Source: Sphingobacterium sp. UBA5670 (GTDB taxonomy: Bacteria; Bacteroidota; Bacteroidia; Sphingobacteriales; Sphingobacteriaceae). Taken from it: a stretch of DNA of 64,000 bases. This document shows, piece by piece, positions 34,144 to 43,602 of the stretch. The position numbers and the translations under genes are program-made. The first letter of the stretch is position 1. Each line of letters begins with the position of its first letter. A model generated the notes under the pieces. It made no database searches. It was not told where the DNA came from and saw only the letters and a program-made list of their open reading frames with translations. The stretch covers positions 7,957-71,956 of the forward strand of contig NZ_DIIM01000020.1 in assembly GCF_002420705.1 (NCBI RefSeq), given 5' to 3'.

Positions 34144-35601
34144 CTATTCAAACAGCCCAAAAAGACTATTTGGAGCCCATTTGTCATACGAAAAAGCCGT
34201 CTCCGCCGCTTTGGCAGGTAAAACTGTTGTTTTTGTTAAAAAATATATCTTAGCAGGCTGCCTTTCCGCTGCCATTTTGACCAACTCCATCATATAATGA
34301 TTGCTTTGATATTTTTGAACCTGTCCTTTTACATCTTCAAGATCTTGGTATTGGCAGTATTGATCTATATAACCCATTCCGTAAAAAAGGCCATTTTCAA
34401 CAACAATACAGCTTTTTTCATCTCCATGACGGCCTTTATCGATCAATACATAGGATGGCTGCTGTTTGAGCCAATCCTCGATACAACGTTCAACCCGGGT
34501 ATTGTGCAGGTCGCGATCGGGCAATTCATCCTTCTTAATGGATTTCGTAGACAAACTGGCCTGCCCAAACTGACAAAATTGCGGATTAATATCCCCATGT
34601 TGAATAAATGACTGCAACAACTGAATAGCGTCATATTCACGCTGAAAAAGCTGAATACAGGATTGTCCCCTGTTTACCTTCCCTATAGCCAGATGGAGGT
34701 AGCCATTTTGATCTTCGTAAGAGAATAAACCGAATTTAGGTTCATATCGTTTAAGCGCTCTATTATATTTTGGCCAAAACCTTTTGATCTCAGCACACTC
34801 CAATAACAATGACATCAGTTCTGTCCCACAGCATTCATAACTTATATGATGAATCTCTTTTAAGAAATGTTGCCTTTGCGCCTGAATATTATTGCCGGTA
34901 AAATGAGATAACACCCTTTTTTTTATATTCACGGCCTTGCCAACATAAATGACTTTTCCATCTTTATCGTGAAAATAATAGACCCCTGCTTCATTGGGTA
35001 ATTGTTCGTACTCCAGCGGATTCAAATGTGGCGGAAAACGCTGATCAACCGCTTTATGTTTGATCATATCTTGAAATACCTGGTCGGTGTCCAGCACTTT
35101 TAAATATGCAAAAAGAATGGCTGTTGCATCGGCATCACCACCCGCACGGTGTCTATTTTCAATCGGAATATCTAAGTAATCACATAAACGTCCCAAACTA
35201 TAGGATAATAATCCTGGTTTTATTTTTCGCGCATAACGCACGGTACATAATTTTATGGCCGACCATTCAAATCCTGATTCTTGAAGCTGGAAACGAATAA
35301 ATGAATAGTCAAAATTAACATTATGGGCAACAAAAATGCGGTCTTTGAGCATACTGAAAATATGTTCGGCAACTTCATCAAATAATGGAGCGTCTTTCAC
35401 CATATCGTTGTCTATACCGGTAAGTGCAAAAATCGAATTAGGAATTTCCTTTCCCGGATTAACCAGTGTCTCCCAACGTTCCAAAACTTGATTACCATCA
35501 TGAATAACAATGGCAACTTCAGTAATCCTGCTGGATTTTGCATTGCCGCCTGTAGTCTCAATGTCCACAATGGCAAACTCTTGTTTTTTGCTTTGATTCA
35601 T
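34144..35601 (-). CDS. DEDDh exonuclease / GIY-YIG nuclease fusion
   Basis: A 485-residue protein joining a DnaQ-like proofreading exonuclease to a UvrC/Cho-like GIY-YIG domain. The exonuclease (about 8-185) has FAIVDIETTG (Exo I), VAHNVNFDYSFIR (Exo II) and RHRAGGDADATA (Exo III, DEDDh type). The GIY-YIG domain (about 205-290) has AGVYYFHDKDGKVIYVGKA, NIKKRVLSHF and the Glu-containing ELMSLLLECAEIKRFWPKYN. The C-terminal third has no clear motif. Such fusions are known in Bacteroidota and Actinobacteria and are thought to act in DNA repair. Two ATGs six bases apart (35607, 35601) are possible starts; the domain fits either. Confidence 0.88.
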   Translation of the reverse strand: MNQSKKQEFAIVDIETTGGNAKSSRITEVAIVIHDGNQVLERWETLVNPGKEIPNSIFALTGIDNDMVKDAPLFDEVAEHIFSMLKDRIFVAHNVNFDYSFIRFQLQESGFEWSAIKLCTVRYARKIKPGLLSYSLGRLCDYLDIPIENRHRAGGDADATAILFAYLKVLDTDQVFQDMIKHKAVDQRFPPHLNPLEYEQLPNEAGVYYFHDKDGKVIYVGKAVNIKKRVLSHFTGNNIQAQRQHFLKEIHHISYECCGTELMSLLLECAEIKRFWPKYNRALKRYEPKFGLFSYEDQNGYLHLAIGKVNRGQSCIQLFQREYDAIQLLQSFIQHGDINPQFCQFGQASLSTKSIKKDELPDRDLHNTRVERCIEDWLKQQPSYVLIDKGRHGDEKSCIVVENGLFYGMGYIDQYCQYQDLEDVKGQVQKYQSNHYMMELVKMAAERQPAKIYFLTKTTVLPAKAAETAFSYDKWAPNSLFGLFE

Positions 35602-35646
35602 ACACATAATGCAGAGCAAACATACTAAAAATATTAGCCATCAACA

Positions 35647-35678
35647 AAAAATCCCCGTACTTTTACAAAATACGGGGA
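35647..35678 (-). terminator. Minus-strand terminator upstream of the exonuclease gene
   Basis: TCCCCGTA (35652-35659) pairs with TACGGGGA (35671-35678). In the minus direction the stem is followed by a T6 run. It lies upstream of the exonuclease gene, so it would stop read-through from the hut operon or end an unseen short transcript. Confidence 0.55.
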
Positions 35679-35868
35679 AAACCAATTATGTACCAACTAA
35701 TGAAAATAGTTCTTTCTCAGGATCTACATGAATATACGACAATAATTAACCATTTGGATAAAACAACAGATTTATTACAATACTCCTAGCCTGGTTACTG
35801 AAAACAGCACATGTTATATATTGGTGGATTTTGTTTATTTTGCAAATCCTTTAATTAAATTCATTGAT

Positions 35869-36150
35869 ATGGAAGTAATACAAAAAAATAGCGATAAACA
35901 CGGTAGCTTCGAAGTTATTGATCAAGAGAAATCCATTGCGCAAATGACATATACCTGGGCCGGTCCTACAAAATTCATTATAGACCATACTGAGGTTGAC
36001 CCCGATTATGCGGGAAAGGGACTGGGCAAACAGATGCTGATGGCAGCAGTTGCATTTGCACGTAAAGATCAGCTAAAAATTATGCCGTTATGCCCATTTG
36101 CAAAATCGGTTTTTGATAAAGATGCAACATTAGCAGATGTACTATTTTAA
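35869..36150 (+). CDS. Small GCN5-related N-acetyltransferase (YjdJ/PF14542 type)
   Basis: A 93-residue compact GNAT fold. Residues about 20-45 show strands with IAQMTYTWAGPTKFIIDHTEV. The acetyl-CoA-binding segment is DYAGKGLGKQMLMAAVAFAR at about 48-67, with the R/Q-x-x-G-x-G/A-like AGKGLG turn. The C-terminus contains MPLCPFAKSVFDKD, the conserved Cys-Pro-Phe of this subfamily. Members are usually 90-100 residues and their targets are unknown. ATG 35869 is chosen because family members begin at this point. Confidence 0.85.
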   Translation: MEVIQKNSDKHGSFEVIDQEKSIAQMTYTWAGPTKFIIDHTEVDPDYAGKGLGKQMLMAAVAFARKDQLKIMPLCPFAKSVFDKDATLADVLF

Positions 36151-36167
36151 TCATTCTACCAATACGC

Positions 36168-36213
36168 AAAAGGTGGTTAGACTTCGTTTGAAACAAGTCT
36201 AACCACCTTTTTA
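36168..36213. terminator. Bidirectional terminator between the acetyltransferase and hut operon
   Basis: A 17-bp perfect stem (36168-36184 with 36195-36211) and 10-nt loop, with A4 and T5 ends. It serves both converging genes. Confidence 0.88.
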
Positions 36214-36238
36214 TCGAACGGCTTTACCACGATTAATG

Positions 36239-37237
36239 CTATTTTGTAGCCATCTTATTGATCAGCTTAAATATCAGATCAGCTGCTAATTTCGCCGTTC
36301 GGGAATCGATATCAAAATATGGGTTTAATTCGGCAAAATCGACAGACCTGATATTAGGTAGATCCAGAATAACATTGTAGACCGAAAAAAACAAATCATC
36401 GGGCACGATACCATTGAATGCCAGCGCACTCACTCCAGGCGCATAAGCTGCAGCAAATGCATCAAGATCAATCGTCAAATATACATAATCCACTGATTTG
36501 GAAAAATTAACGATTTTCTCTCGAATGAGGTCCAGTTTTTCAGTTACCAAATGCTCTCGTTCGATAAGCTGCACATTTTTCTCTTTAGCATAAGCTAACA
36601 ATCCCTTGGTATTGCTAATTTCCTGAATACCGATCGCCAAATAATGAAATGGCAGTCCTGCTGCCGATTGGTCACGTTCAATTTGATAAAAGCCTGTGCC
36701 GGAATTCCCTTTGCCATCCTGCAATGCACGTATATCAAGATGTGCATCCAAATTAATAATGCCAAGCGTTTGATTGCGATCCTTTAGAAATTCTCGAATA
36801 CCTAGATAATGTCCGTAGGTTACCTCATGGCCGCCACCTAAGATGACCGGAAATCCTTCTTGTTGAAGAATCAGTTTCAAAGCCGCGCCCAAGCTCTCTT
36901 GGGACAACTCTAAATCATTGTCTTTCACAAGAATATCTCCACAATCTTTAAGTTTAAGTTTATCTGAAAAATGAACAGGAAGATTTGTCAGTACATTCCG
37001 GATTGCTGCCGGCCCATCTTTGGCCCCTACGCGGCCTTGATTCCGGCCAACACCTTCATCACTGCAGAATCCCAGAAAGGCAATGGATCTGTGCAGCTCC
37101 GGCTGTTGGAGCAGATCAACACAATCCATCAATTGATGCCAACGCATCCAATCGCGTTCCTGACCATCAATACGGCCTTTCCAAACAGACGGATCGCCTT
37201 TGGTGTATATTCCCGGATCACTCAGCAACAAATTCAT
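36239..37237 (-). CDS. hutG: Formimidoylglutamase (ureohydrolase family)
   Basis: A 332-residue enzyme that hydrolyses N-formimidoyl-L-glutamate to glutamate and formamide, the last step of this hut pathway. The binuclear Mn site of the arginase/agmatinase fold is intact: GGGHEVTYGHYLG, INLDAHLDIR and LTIDLDAFAAAYAPGVSA. It is the last gene of the operon, and its ATG overlaps the hutU stop as ATGA, indicating translational coupling. The assignment as HutG rather than arginase rests on the operon context. Confidence 0.92.
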   Translation of the reverse strand: MNLLLSDPGIYTKGDPSVWKGRIDGQERDWMRWHQLMDCVDLLQQPELHRSIAFLGFCSDEGVGRNQGRVGAKDGPAAIRNVLTNLPVHFSDKLKLKDCGDILVKDNDLELSQESLGAALKLILQQEGFPVILGGGHEVTYGHYLGIREFLKDRNQTLGIINLDAHLDIRALQDGKGNSGTGFYQIERDQSAAGLPFHYLAIGIQEISNTKGLLAYAKEKNVQLIEREHLVTEKLDLIREKIVNFSKSVDYVYLTIDLDAFAAAYAPGVSALAFNGIVPDDLFFSVYNVILDLPNIRSVDFAELNPYFDIDSRTAKLAADLIFKLINKMATK

Positions 37238-39252
37238 TCGCTTACATCAAATAATTGTTCAATAATATGGTCGTCTACAATTTGTGCACGGGTAACCTGT
37301 AAGGTGTTATTTCTTTCCATCGCACGGTCCAATGCCTGATTTGCTTCTTTATTTCTAGCCCAAGCACGTCTCGCTATCCCGTTATTAACGTCAAAATATA
37401 ACATCTTTTCCAATTTAATAGCAGCCTCGGACGAACCGTCCAGCAGTAGACCAAATCCACCGTTGATGACCTCGCCCCAGCCAACCCCACCGCCATTATG
37501 AATAGAAACCCAGGTAGCACCGCGAAAACTGTCACCAATGACATTGTGAATGGCCATGTCCGCCGTGAATTGACTCCCATCGTAGATATTGCTTGTCTCT
37601 CTATAAGGCGAGTCTGTACCACTAACATCATGGTGATCTCTTCCCAAAACAATGGGACCTTCAAATAAACCGCTTTTTACCGCCTCATTGAAGGCTTTTG
37701 CTATGGCGATACGACCATTTGAATCCGCATAGAGAATACGTGCCTGAGAACCCACTACGAGTTTATTTTTTCCAGCTTCCTTGATCCACTGAATATTATC
37801 CTGCATTTGCTGCTGAATTTCTGCAGGAGCCTCCGCGTGAAGCTCTTCTAAAACTTCCATCGCAATTTTGTCTGATTTTTGCAGATCTGCTGCTTTTCCA
37901 GAAGTACAGACCCATCGGAATGGTCCAAATCCATAATCAAAACACATGGGTCCCAAAATATCCTGCACATAAGAAGGGTAACGAAATTGATCATGCCTAT
38001 CGTTCCACACTGCTGCCCCAGCGCGACTGCTTTCCAATAGAAATGCATTGCCATAATCAAAGAAATAAGTTCCTTTTGCGACATGCTTATTGATGGCTTC
38101 GACATGCCGAACCAAAGTTTCTTGCACACATTGCTTAAATCGATCAGGATCGGCAGCCAAAAGCGCATTCGATTCTGCAAAGGTCAATCCCATTGGGTAA
38201 TAACCTCCAGACCATGGATTATGCAAAGAGGTCTGGTCAGATCCAACGGTGATGTAGATGTTTGCCTGATCAAAAGCCTCCCATACTTCGACAATATTAC
38301 CGATATAGGCAAAGGATATTGTTTCCTTCCGCTGTATGGCCAAACGCACCTGTTCAGTAAGCTGGCCGATATCTTCTATCAATCGATCTACCCAGCCCTG
38401 TTCATACCGCTTTCTCGCTGCAGCTGGATTTATCTCGGCACATACCGTTATACAGCCCGCAATATTGCCTGCTTTGGGTTGTGCCCCACTCATGCCTCCT
38501 AGACCTGAAGTCAAAAAGACCTTGCCTTCGATGGTATCTCCTGCGGCTAAATGCTTTCGGAAGGCGTTCATTACAGTAATTGTCGTTCCATGGACAATAC
38601 CCTGTGGACCGATATACATATAGGATCCGGCTGTCATCTGTCCATATTGCGTAACTCCTAAGGCATTAAAACGCTCCCAGTCATCCGGTTTCGAATAGTT
38701 TGGAATCATCATACCATTTGTTACCACCACACGCGGGGCATGTTGGGACGAAGGAAAAAGTCCCATCGGATGACCGCTATAAAGATGCAGCGTCTGCTCA
38801 TCCGTCATCTGTGAAAGATACTGCATGGTGAGCCGATATTGAGCCCAGTTTTGGAAAACCGCACCATTGCCGCCATAAGTTATCAGTTCATGAGGATGCT
38901 GCGCCACGGCAGGATCAAGATTGTTCTGAATCATCAACATAATCGCTGCCGCCTGCTTGCTTACTGCCGGATAATCCGCTATTGATCGTGCATGCATAGC
39001 ATATTCCGGTCTAAAGCGATACATATAGATTCGGCCATAGTCGCGAAGCTCCTGTAAAAATTCAGGCGCTAAAACGGCATGCCAAGATTTGGGAAAATAG
39101 CGTAACGCATTCCGTAATGCGAGCTTTTCTTCCGACTTCGTAAGAATATCCTTACGCCGTGGGGCATGGCTTACTGTATGATCCCGTTCTGCTTTCGGAG
39201 GCAGTACAGTAGGAATACCTGCTACAACCTCTCTTTTAAATGTATTTTCCAT
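37234..39252 (-). CDS. hutU: Urocanate hydratase, large Bacteroidota type
   Basis: A 672-residue NAD-dependent enzyme that hydrates urocanate to imidazolone propionate. Core motifs are present: ELITYGGNGAVFQNWAQYRL, LYSGHPMGLFPS, MTAGSYMYIGPQGIVHGTT, SGLGGMSGAQPKAG, YPMGLTFAESNALL, LGRDHHDVSGTDSPYRETS and SIHNGGGVGWGEVINGGFG. Classical urocanases are near 555 residues; the extra length is spread through the N-terminus and middle, as in related Bacteroidota proteins. It lies between hutI (6 bp upstream) and hutG (4-bp overlap). Confidence 0.96.
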   Translation of the reverse strand: MENTFKREVVAGIPTVLPPKAERDHTVSHAPRRKDILTKSEEKLALRNALRYFPKSWHAVLAPEFLQELRDYGRIYMYRFRPEYAMHARSIADYPAVSKQAAAIMLMIQNNLDPAVAQHPHELITYGGNGAVFQNWAQYRLTMQYLSQMTDEQTLHLYSGHPMGLFPSSQHAPRVVVTNGMMIPNYSKPDDWERFNALGVTQYGQMTAGSYMYIGPQGIVHGTTITVMNAFRKHLAAGDTIEGKVFLTSGLGGMSGAQPKAGNIAGCITVCAEINPAAARKRYEQGWVDRLIEDIGQLTEQVRLAIQRKETISFAYIGNIVEVWEAFDQANIYITVGSDQTSLHNPWSGGYYPMGLTFAESNALLAADPDRFKQCVQETLVRHVEAINKHVAKGTYFFDYGNAFLLESSRAGAAVWNDRHDQFRYPSYVQDILGPMCFDYGFGPFRWVCTSGKAADLQKSDKIAMEVLEELHAEAPAEIQQQMQDNIQWIKEAGKNKLVVGSQARILYADSNGRIAIAKAFNEAVKSGLFEGPIVLGRDHHDVSGTDSPYRETSNIYDGSQFTADMAIHNVIGDSFRGATWVSIHNGGGVGWGEVINGGFGLLLDGSSEAAIKLEKMLYFDVNNGIARRAWARNKEANQALDRAMERNNTLQVTRAQIVDDHIIEQLFDVSE

Positions 39253-39258
39253 CTTATC

Positions 39259-40506
39259 CTATATTGAAAATACTTCCACACCATCTTTCCACACAGCTTG
39301 GGGTTGCATGCTGCCTTGGTGATAAGTAATATTCTGGTAATTATCGGTTTTAAATAAAGTAAAATCTGCGCGCATGCCTTCCTTCAATGTGCCGCGATCA
39401 GACAGATTAAGCGCCTTCGCTGCACGGTAGGTTAATGCGGCAAGCAATTCGGCATTACTGAGTTTTTCTGCTGTTGCCAAAATACTCGCACTTGTCAATA
39501 ACTGTCCCATGGGGGCAGAACCTGGATTCCAGTCGCTTCCTATGGCCAGACATGCACCTGAATCCAGCAACTTTCTAGCAGGTGTAAAGCCGCAACCAAG
39601 ACCAATTGACGCTGCAGGCAAAGCCACCGCAACAGTATCCGAATGTGCAATAAGTTCAATCTCAACCGCAGTGGATGCTTCAAGGTGATCCGCAGATTTA
39701 GCACCGAGCTCCACCGCTAGCTGACTTCCTGAAGTAGTAAACTGATCGGCATGAATGGTCAGATCAAAGCCCATTTCTTTGGCCTTTTGTAAATAAGGCA
39801 GGATCTCTTCCCCCTGAAAAGCTGATGCTTCGATAAAAGCGTCAATTCTATTTGATAGCTGTTCTGATTTAAGCTGTGGAAACAGAACCTCCGCGATCTG
39901 ATGAAGATAATCTTGGGCAGATCCGCTGAAGTCCCGTGGGAGCATATGCGCTGCCAGACAAGTTGGAATCAGGTCTGCAGCTAGGCGACGATTGGACTCC
40001 TGAATAGCACGCAATATTTTAAGCTCTTCTTCCACATTAAGTCCATAACCACTTTTGACTTCAATCGTTGTGATTCCTTGTCTCAACAGAAAATTTGCAC
40101 GCTGGATAGTTAGGTCGACCAATTCTTCCTGTTTACAATCCCTTGTATGCGAAACTGTGCTCCAGATCCCACCTCCGGCAGCTGCAATCTCAAGGTAACT
40201 TGAACCTGCATTTCGAAGAGCGAAATCATTTGCCCGATTGCCGGCAAAAGCGATATGCGTATGGCAATCAATAAAACCCGGCAAAGCTACCTGATCACCT
40301 GCGATATGAATACGGGGTGCCTGCTCACCCCATTTCTGCTCCAATTGATCAAAAACAGCAACATCCAAAATCGTATTACCTGCTATTAAAATCCCCCCTT
40401 CCTCAATAATAGGCAATTGTTTATCGTGGATAGCCCCATTTAAAGGCATATTGGACATGGGTAATAGCTGTCTAAAAGGTCCGACTAATTTTAATTCTTT
40501 TTCCAT
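39259..40506 (-). CDS. hutI: Imidazolonepropionase
   Basis: A 415-residue amidohydrolase that opens 4-imidazolone-5-propionate to N-formimidoyl-glutamate. Metal and substrate motifs are LPGFIDCHTHIAFAGNRAND, SYLEIAAAGGGIWSTV, TTIEVKSGYGLNVEEE, LTIHADQFTTSG, ADHLEAST and LAIGSDWNPGSAPMGQ. The sequence is close to HutI over its full length. It lies between hutH (11 bp upstream) and hutU (6 bp downstream) in the operon. Confidence 0.96.
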   Translation of the reverse strand: MEKELKLVGPFRQLLPMSNMPLNGAIHDKQLPIIEEGGILIAGNTILDVAVFDQLEQKWGEQAPRIHIAGDQVALPGFIDCHTHIAFAGNRANDFALRNAGSSYLEIAAAGGGIWSTVSHTRDCKQEELVDLTIQRANFLLRQGITTIEVKSGYGLNVEEELKILRAIQESNRRLAADLIPTCLAAHMLPRDFSGSAQDYLHQIAEVLFPQLKSEQLSNRIDAFIEASAFQGEEILPYLQKAKEMGFDLTIHADQFTTSGSQLAVELGAKSADHLEASTAVEIELIAHSDTVAVALPAASIGLGCGFTPARKLLDSGACLAIGSDWNPGSAPMGQLLTSASILATAEKLSNAELLAALTYRAAKALNLSDRGTLKEGMRADFTLFKTDNYQNITYHQGSMQPQAVWKDGVEVFSI

Positions 40507-40517
40507 CCCTTTTTTGC

Positions 40518-42083
40518 TTAAAATACGTCAAATTGCTGTCTTAGTTCTTCGGCAACCTCACCGGTAGCATATTGACAATGTAATGCAATAAGCTCTCCTG
40601 ATTTCACCAATTTCAATGCCGCTGTCAGTAGCTCTTCCATCGGCTGGTCAGATTCAATGTGCGGTATGGACTGTCGTATTCTTTCGTGAATAGCTTCCAA
40701 TGCCGAAGTTGATTTTAATGGCTGATGGTAATCTTTGGCCTGGGCCGCACATAATAATTCAATGCTTAATATTTTGTCGACATTGTCAATGACCTGCAGC
40801 AATTTCCGGCCGGCAATAGACCCCATACTGACATGGTCCTCCTGACCCAAAGAAGTTGGAATACTATCTGCACTGGCCGGAAAACAAAGACCTTTATTCT
40901 CGCTTGCTATCGCCGCAGTACTGTATTGCAAAATCATGAATCCCGAATTGAGTCCTGTTGATTTCATTAACAATTTTGGAACCCCATTGGTTTGTCCTTC
41001 CAAAGACAAATAAACCCTTCGATCCGAAATATTCCCGATCTCAGATGCCGCCAGTGTGGCATAATCTAAAGGTAAGGCAATTGACTGCCCATGAAAGCTT
41101 CCGCCACTAATCGTCAGCTCATCGTTAATGATCACGGGATTATCGGTCACTGAATTTATTTCAATCTCTATGGTATCTTTTAGATGAAACCAGGCATTGC
41201 GTGATGCACCGTGAACCTGCGGAATGCACCTTAAAGAATAGGGATCCTGCACGCGGGAGCAATTTTTGTGGCTTTCTAAAATAGCAGATCCATGAAGCAT
41301 ATTAAAAATACGTGCAGCCACATAGCGGTTTCCGGCATGCGGGCGTAATTGATGCAATTCCTTATAAAATGGCTTGATGGAACCATTTAAACCTTCAATC
41401 ATTAAGGTAGCAATAATATCCGCATTCTGAAGTACCCGATTCAATTCAGCAACAGCCATTACACCGTGTGCCGCCATAAATTGGGTTCCATTGATTAGGG
41501 CCAACCCCTCTTTTGCACCTAAATGAATAGGGCTCAGACCATATTTTTCCAGCGCGATGGCTGTCGCCATAGTTTCGCCGCCGACATGGACTTTTCCCAA
41601 TCCAATTAATGGTAAAAACAGGTGTGATAAAGGTGCCAGATCCCCTGAAGCTCCAACAGAGCCCTGCTTGGGTACCACGGGAATGATATCATGTTCTATA
41701 TGCCAAATAATACGTTCAATCGTGGTGTACTGGACGCCTGAAAAACCTTTAGAAAGTGCATGGACTTTAAGAATAAGCATTAATTTGGCCAAATCGTTGG
41801 CGATAGGTTCTCCTACACCAACAGCATGACTTTTTAGGATATTTTCCTGTAACAGCTGCGTTTGACTTGCGTCAATAAGTGTGGTACACAGGGGGCCAAA
41901 GCCCGTATTGATCCCATAGACAACCTCACCGCGCTCCACTATTTTCCTAACATAACTGGCACTTTGCTCGATCTTTTCCCTGACCTCGGGTGATATTTCC
42001 CCAGTTATTGCTCCTTTTGCTATTGCTAAAGCAGTGGAGCATGTCAAATGTCCGCTGCCGTATAAAAATTTTTCCATCTTCAT
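40518..42083 (-). CDS. hutH: Histidine ammonia-lyase
   Basis: A 521-residue enzyme that deaminates histidine to urocanate. The MIO cofactor forms from Ala-Ser-Gly in GSVGASGDLAPLSHL. Other family motifs are YGINTGFGPLCTT, LLQENILKSHAVGVGEP, LINGTQFMAAHGV, QDPYSLRCIPQVHGASRNAW and SASADSIPTSLGQEDHVSM. It is the first gene of hutH-hutI-hutU-hutG. ATG 42083 (MKMEKF) is chosen over an in-frame TTG; ATG 42077 is equally possible. A TACATTTG promoter box ends 12 bases upstream, in the short region shared with the divergent LysR gene. Confidence 0.95.
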   Translation of the reverse strand: MKMEKFLYGSGHLTCSTALAIAKGAITGEISPEVREKIEQSASYVRKIVERGEVVYGINTGFGPLCTTLIDASQTQLLQENILKSHAVGVGEPIANDLAKLMLILKVHALSKGFSGVQYTTIERIIWHIEHDIIPVVPKQGSVGASGDLAPLSHLFLPLIGLGKVHVGGETMATAIALEKYGLSPIHLGAKEGLALINGTQFMAAHGVMAVAELNRVLQNADIIATLMIEGLNGSIKPFYKELHQLRPHAGNRYVAARIFNMLHGSAILESHKNCSRVQDPYSLRCIPQVHGASRNAWFHLKDTIEIEINSVTDNPVIINDELTISGGSFHGQSIALPLDYATLAASEIGNISDRRVYLSLEGQTNGVPKLLMKSTGLNSGFMILQYSTAAIASENKGLCFPASADSIPTSLGQEDHVSMGSIAGRKLLQVIDNVDKILSIELLCAAQAKDYHQPLKSTSALEAIHERIRQSIPHIESDQPMEELLTAALKLVKSGELIALHCQYATGEVAEELRQQFDVF

Positions 42084-42095
42084 ATCTGCTTTACT

Positions 42096-42103
42096 CAAAT
42101 GTA
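42096..42103 (-). promoter_or_regulatory. -7 box of the hut operon
   Basis: Minus-strand TACATTTG, 12 bases before ATG 42083. The shortness of the leader argues against any start upstream of 42083. Confidence 0.55.
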
Positions 42104-42135
42104 CTCGCTATATTTGATAATTAGAAATACCATTT

Positions 42136-42152
42136 TTATCATCAATTGATAA
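42136..42152. promoter_or_regulatory. Dyad in the hutH-LysR divergent region
   Basis: TTATC-N7-GATAA, with ATCAATTGAT (a perfect 10-bp palindrome) nested at 42141-42150. Dyads of this size between a LysR gene and its target operon are typical regulator sites (inference). Confidence 0.5.
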
Positions 42153-42154
42153 CC

Positions 42155-43087
42155 ATGAATTATCAAATAGAGTTAAGACATTTACTGTATTTTAAAGTAT
42201 TGGCAGAAGAATTGCACTTTAGAAGAGCGGCCGAAAAGCTATTCATTGCACAACCGGGATTGAGCAGACAGATTAAACAGCTGGAAGAATCTTATGGGGT
42301 CTCCCTTTTTGAGCGCAATAAGCGAAATGTGCAGTTGACCGAGGCCGGAATGTATCTTTTTACAGAGGTAAAAGAACTATTTAGGCATTTGGATCAGATT
42401 GAAATGCAGCTTTTGAGTTTTGCCAACGGTAAAATAAGTACCTTAAAGCTAGGATTTATAGGCTCAGCTGTTCAAACAATCTTGCCGCAATTGCTGGTCA
42501 CCTTAAAACAGCAGCAGCCCGACATCGACCTCTCGCTGCACGAGCTGGCGAATGAAACCCAACTGGATCTGCTGGAAAAAAAAGAATTGGACCTGGGCTT
42601 TGTACGTGTTTCCGAAACTCCGCATGGTTTGTGTAGCCTACCTATACATACGGAGCATTTCAGCCTCGTTCTGCCCAACAATCATCCCCTATTAAAATCT
42701 CCCAAACCGACCTTATATGCATTAAAAGATGAATCCTTTATTTTATTTTCCAAAAACTATAGTCATTCTTATTATGATCTTGTCATGAGTATTTTTAATG
42801 ACCATGCATTTCTGCCCAAAGTTACTTTACGCACGGTTAATGCATTGACTATATTCAATATGGTGGCTCAGGGACTTGGAGTGGCCATCGTTCCCTCTTC
42901 CTTAAAAAATGGATATCACGTTGATGTCACTTTCCTTGAATTGGACACTTTACCACAGCGAACGACGCTCTCCTTGGTTTGGAATGCCCAAAATCGTAAT
43001 CCTGGCATACCCTTAGTCATCCAGATTATCGCTTCGCAACTCAACAAAAACCGAGATAATATTACCGGCATAAGCGATAAGCCCTAA
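42155..43087 (+). CDS. LysR family regulator, probably of the hut operon
   Basis: This 310-residue protein has a typical LysR N-terminal winged helix (ELRHLLYFKVLAEELHFRRA, then AEKLFIAQPGLSRQIKQLEE). A periplasmic-binding-protein-like effector domain follows at about 90-300 (LGFIGSAVQTILPQLLVTLK, LDLGFVRVSE, VAQGLGVAIVPSSLKNG). It is divergent from hutH with a 71-bp shared region. Hut operons are controlled by HutC or HutP in many bacteria; a LysR control would be expected here from position alone. ATG 42155 is chosen over an in-frame TTG. Confidence 0.9.
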   Translation: MNYQIELRHLLYFKVLAEELHFRRAAEKLFIAQPGLSRQIKQLEESYGVSLFERNKRNVQLTEAGMYLFTEVKELFRHLDQIEMQLLSFANGKISTLKLGFIGSAVQTILPQLLVTLKQQQPDIDLSLHELANETQLDLLEKKELDLGFVRVSETPHGLCSLPIHTEHFSLVLPNNHPLLKSPKPTLYALKDESFILFSKNYSHSYYDLVMSIFNDHAFLPKVTLRTVNALTIFNMVAQGLGVAIVPSSLKNGYHVDVTFLELDTLPQRTTLSLVWNAQNRNPGIPLVIQIIASQLNKNRDNITGISDKP

Positions 43088-43202
43088 GTTTATATCAAGA
43101 AGGCCAGACAAATTGCACGGATATCCAGGTTCTTGTATTGCATATAAAAAACAAATTCTCTAAGTTTGATTTATTTACTAAACTTTGTTAAAAAAACGAA
43201 TT

Positions 43203-43493
43203 ATGATTTTAGAAGTAGCTGTATTGCAAATTATTGAAGGACAACAGTCCGATTTTGAACGAGATTATAAAACAGCTTGCCAGTATATCAGCGCAAGTAA
43301 AGGCTATATCACGCATTCCCTGCGTAAATGTATTGAAAAAAGTAACCAGTACATTCTACTGGTCGAATGGGAAACTTTAGAAGACCATACAATCGGCTTT
43401 AGAGAGTCTCCATTATTTAAAGAATGGGAAAAACTTCTGCATCACTACTACGATCCATTTCCAACAGTAGAACACTATGAAGTGTTAAAATAG
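43203..43493 (+). CDS. Antibiotic biosynthesis monooxygenase (ABM) domain protein
   Basis: A 96-residue single ABM-type ferredoxin-like domain. It shows MILEVAVLQIIEGQQSDFER, a helix KTACQYISASKGYITHSL, and the characteristic YILLVEWETLEDHTIGFRES, then PLFKEWEKLLHHYYDPFPTVEHYE. Members act as small oxygenases or fold partners, and many have no known substrate. ATG 43203 fits the family start. It stands alone between the LysR gene and luxS. Confidence 0.85.
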   Translation: MILEVAVLQIIEGQQSDFERDYKTACQYISASKGYITHSLRKCIEKSNQYILLVEWETLEDHTIGFRESPLFKEWEKLLHHYYDPFPTVEHYEVLK

Positions 43494-43525
43494 TAGTTTT
43501 ATCGTCCTTTTCTATAATAATCTAG

Positions 43526-43533
43526 TATCTTTG
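43526..43533 (+). promoter_or_regulatory. -7 box of luxS-mtnN
   Basis: TATCTTTG matches TAnnTTTG and lies 69 bases upstream of the luxS ATG, implying a leader of about 65 nt. No -33 box at standard spacing is seen. Confidence 0.45.
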
Positions 43534-43602
43534 TAGAAATTTTTGATATTCAACTTTTAACCCCTATAAGGCCGCAGGCATTATAGCTTTGAACACAACA
43601 AG

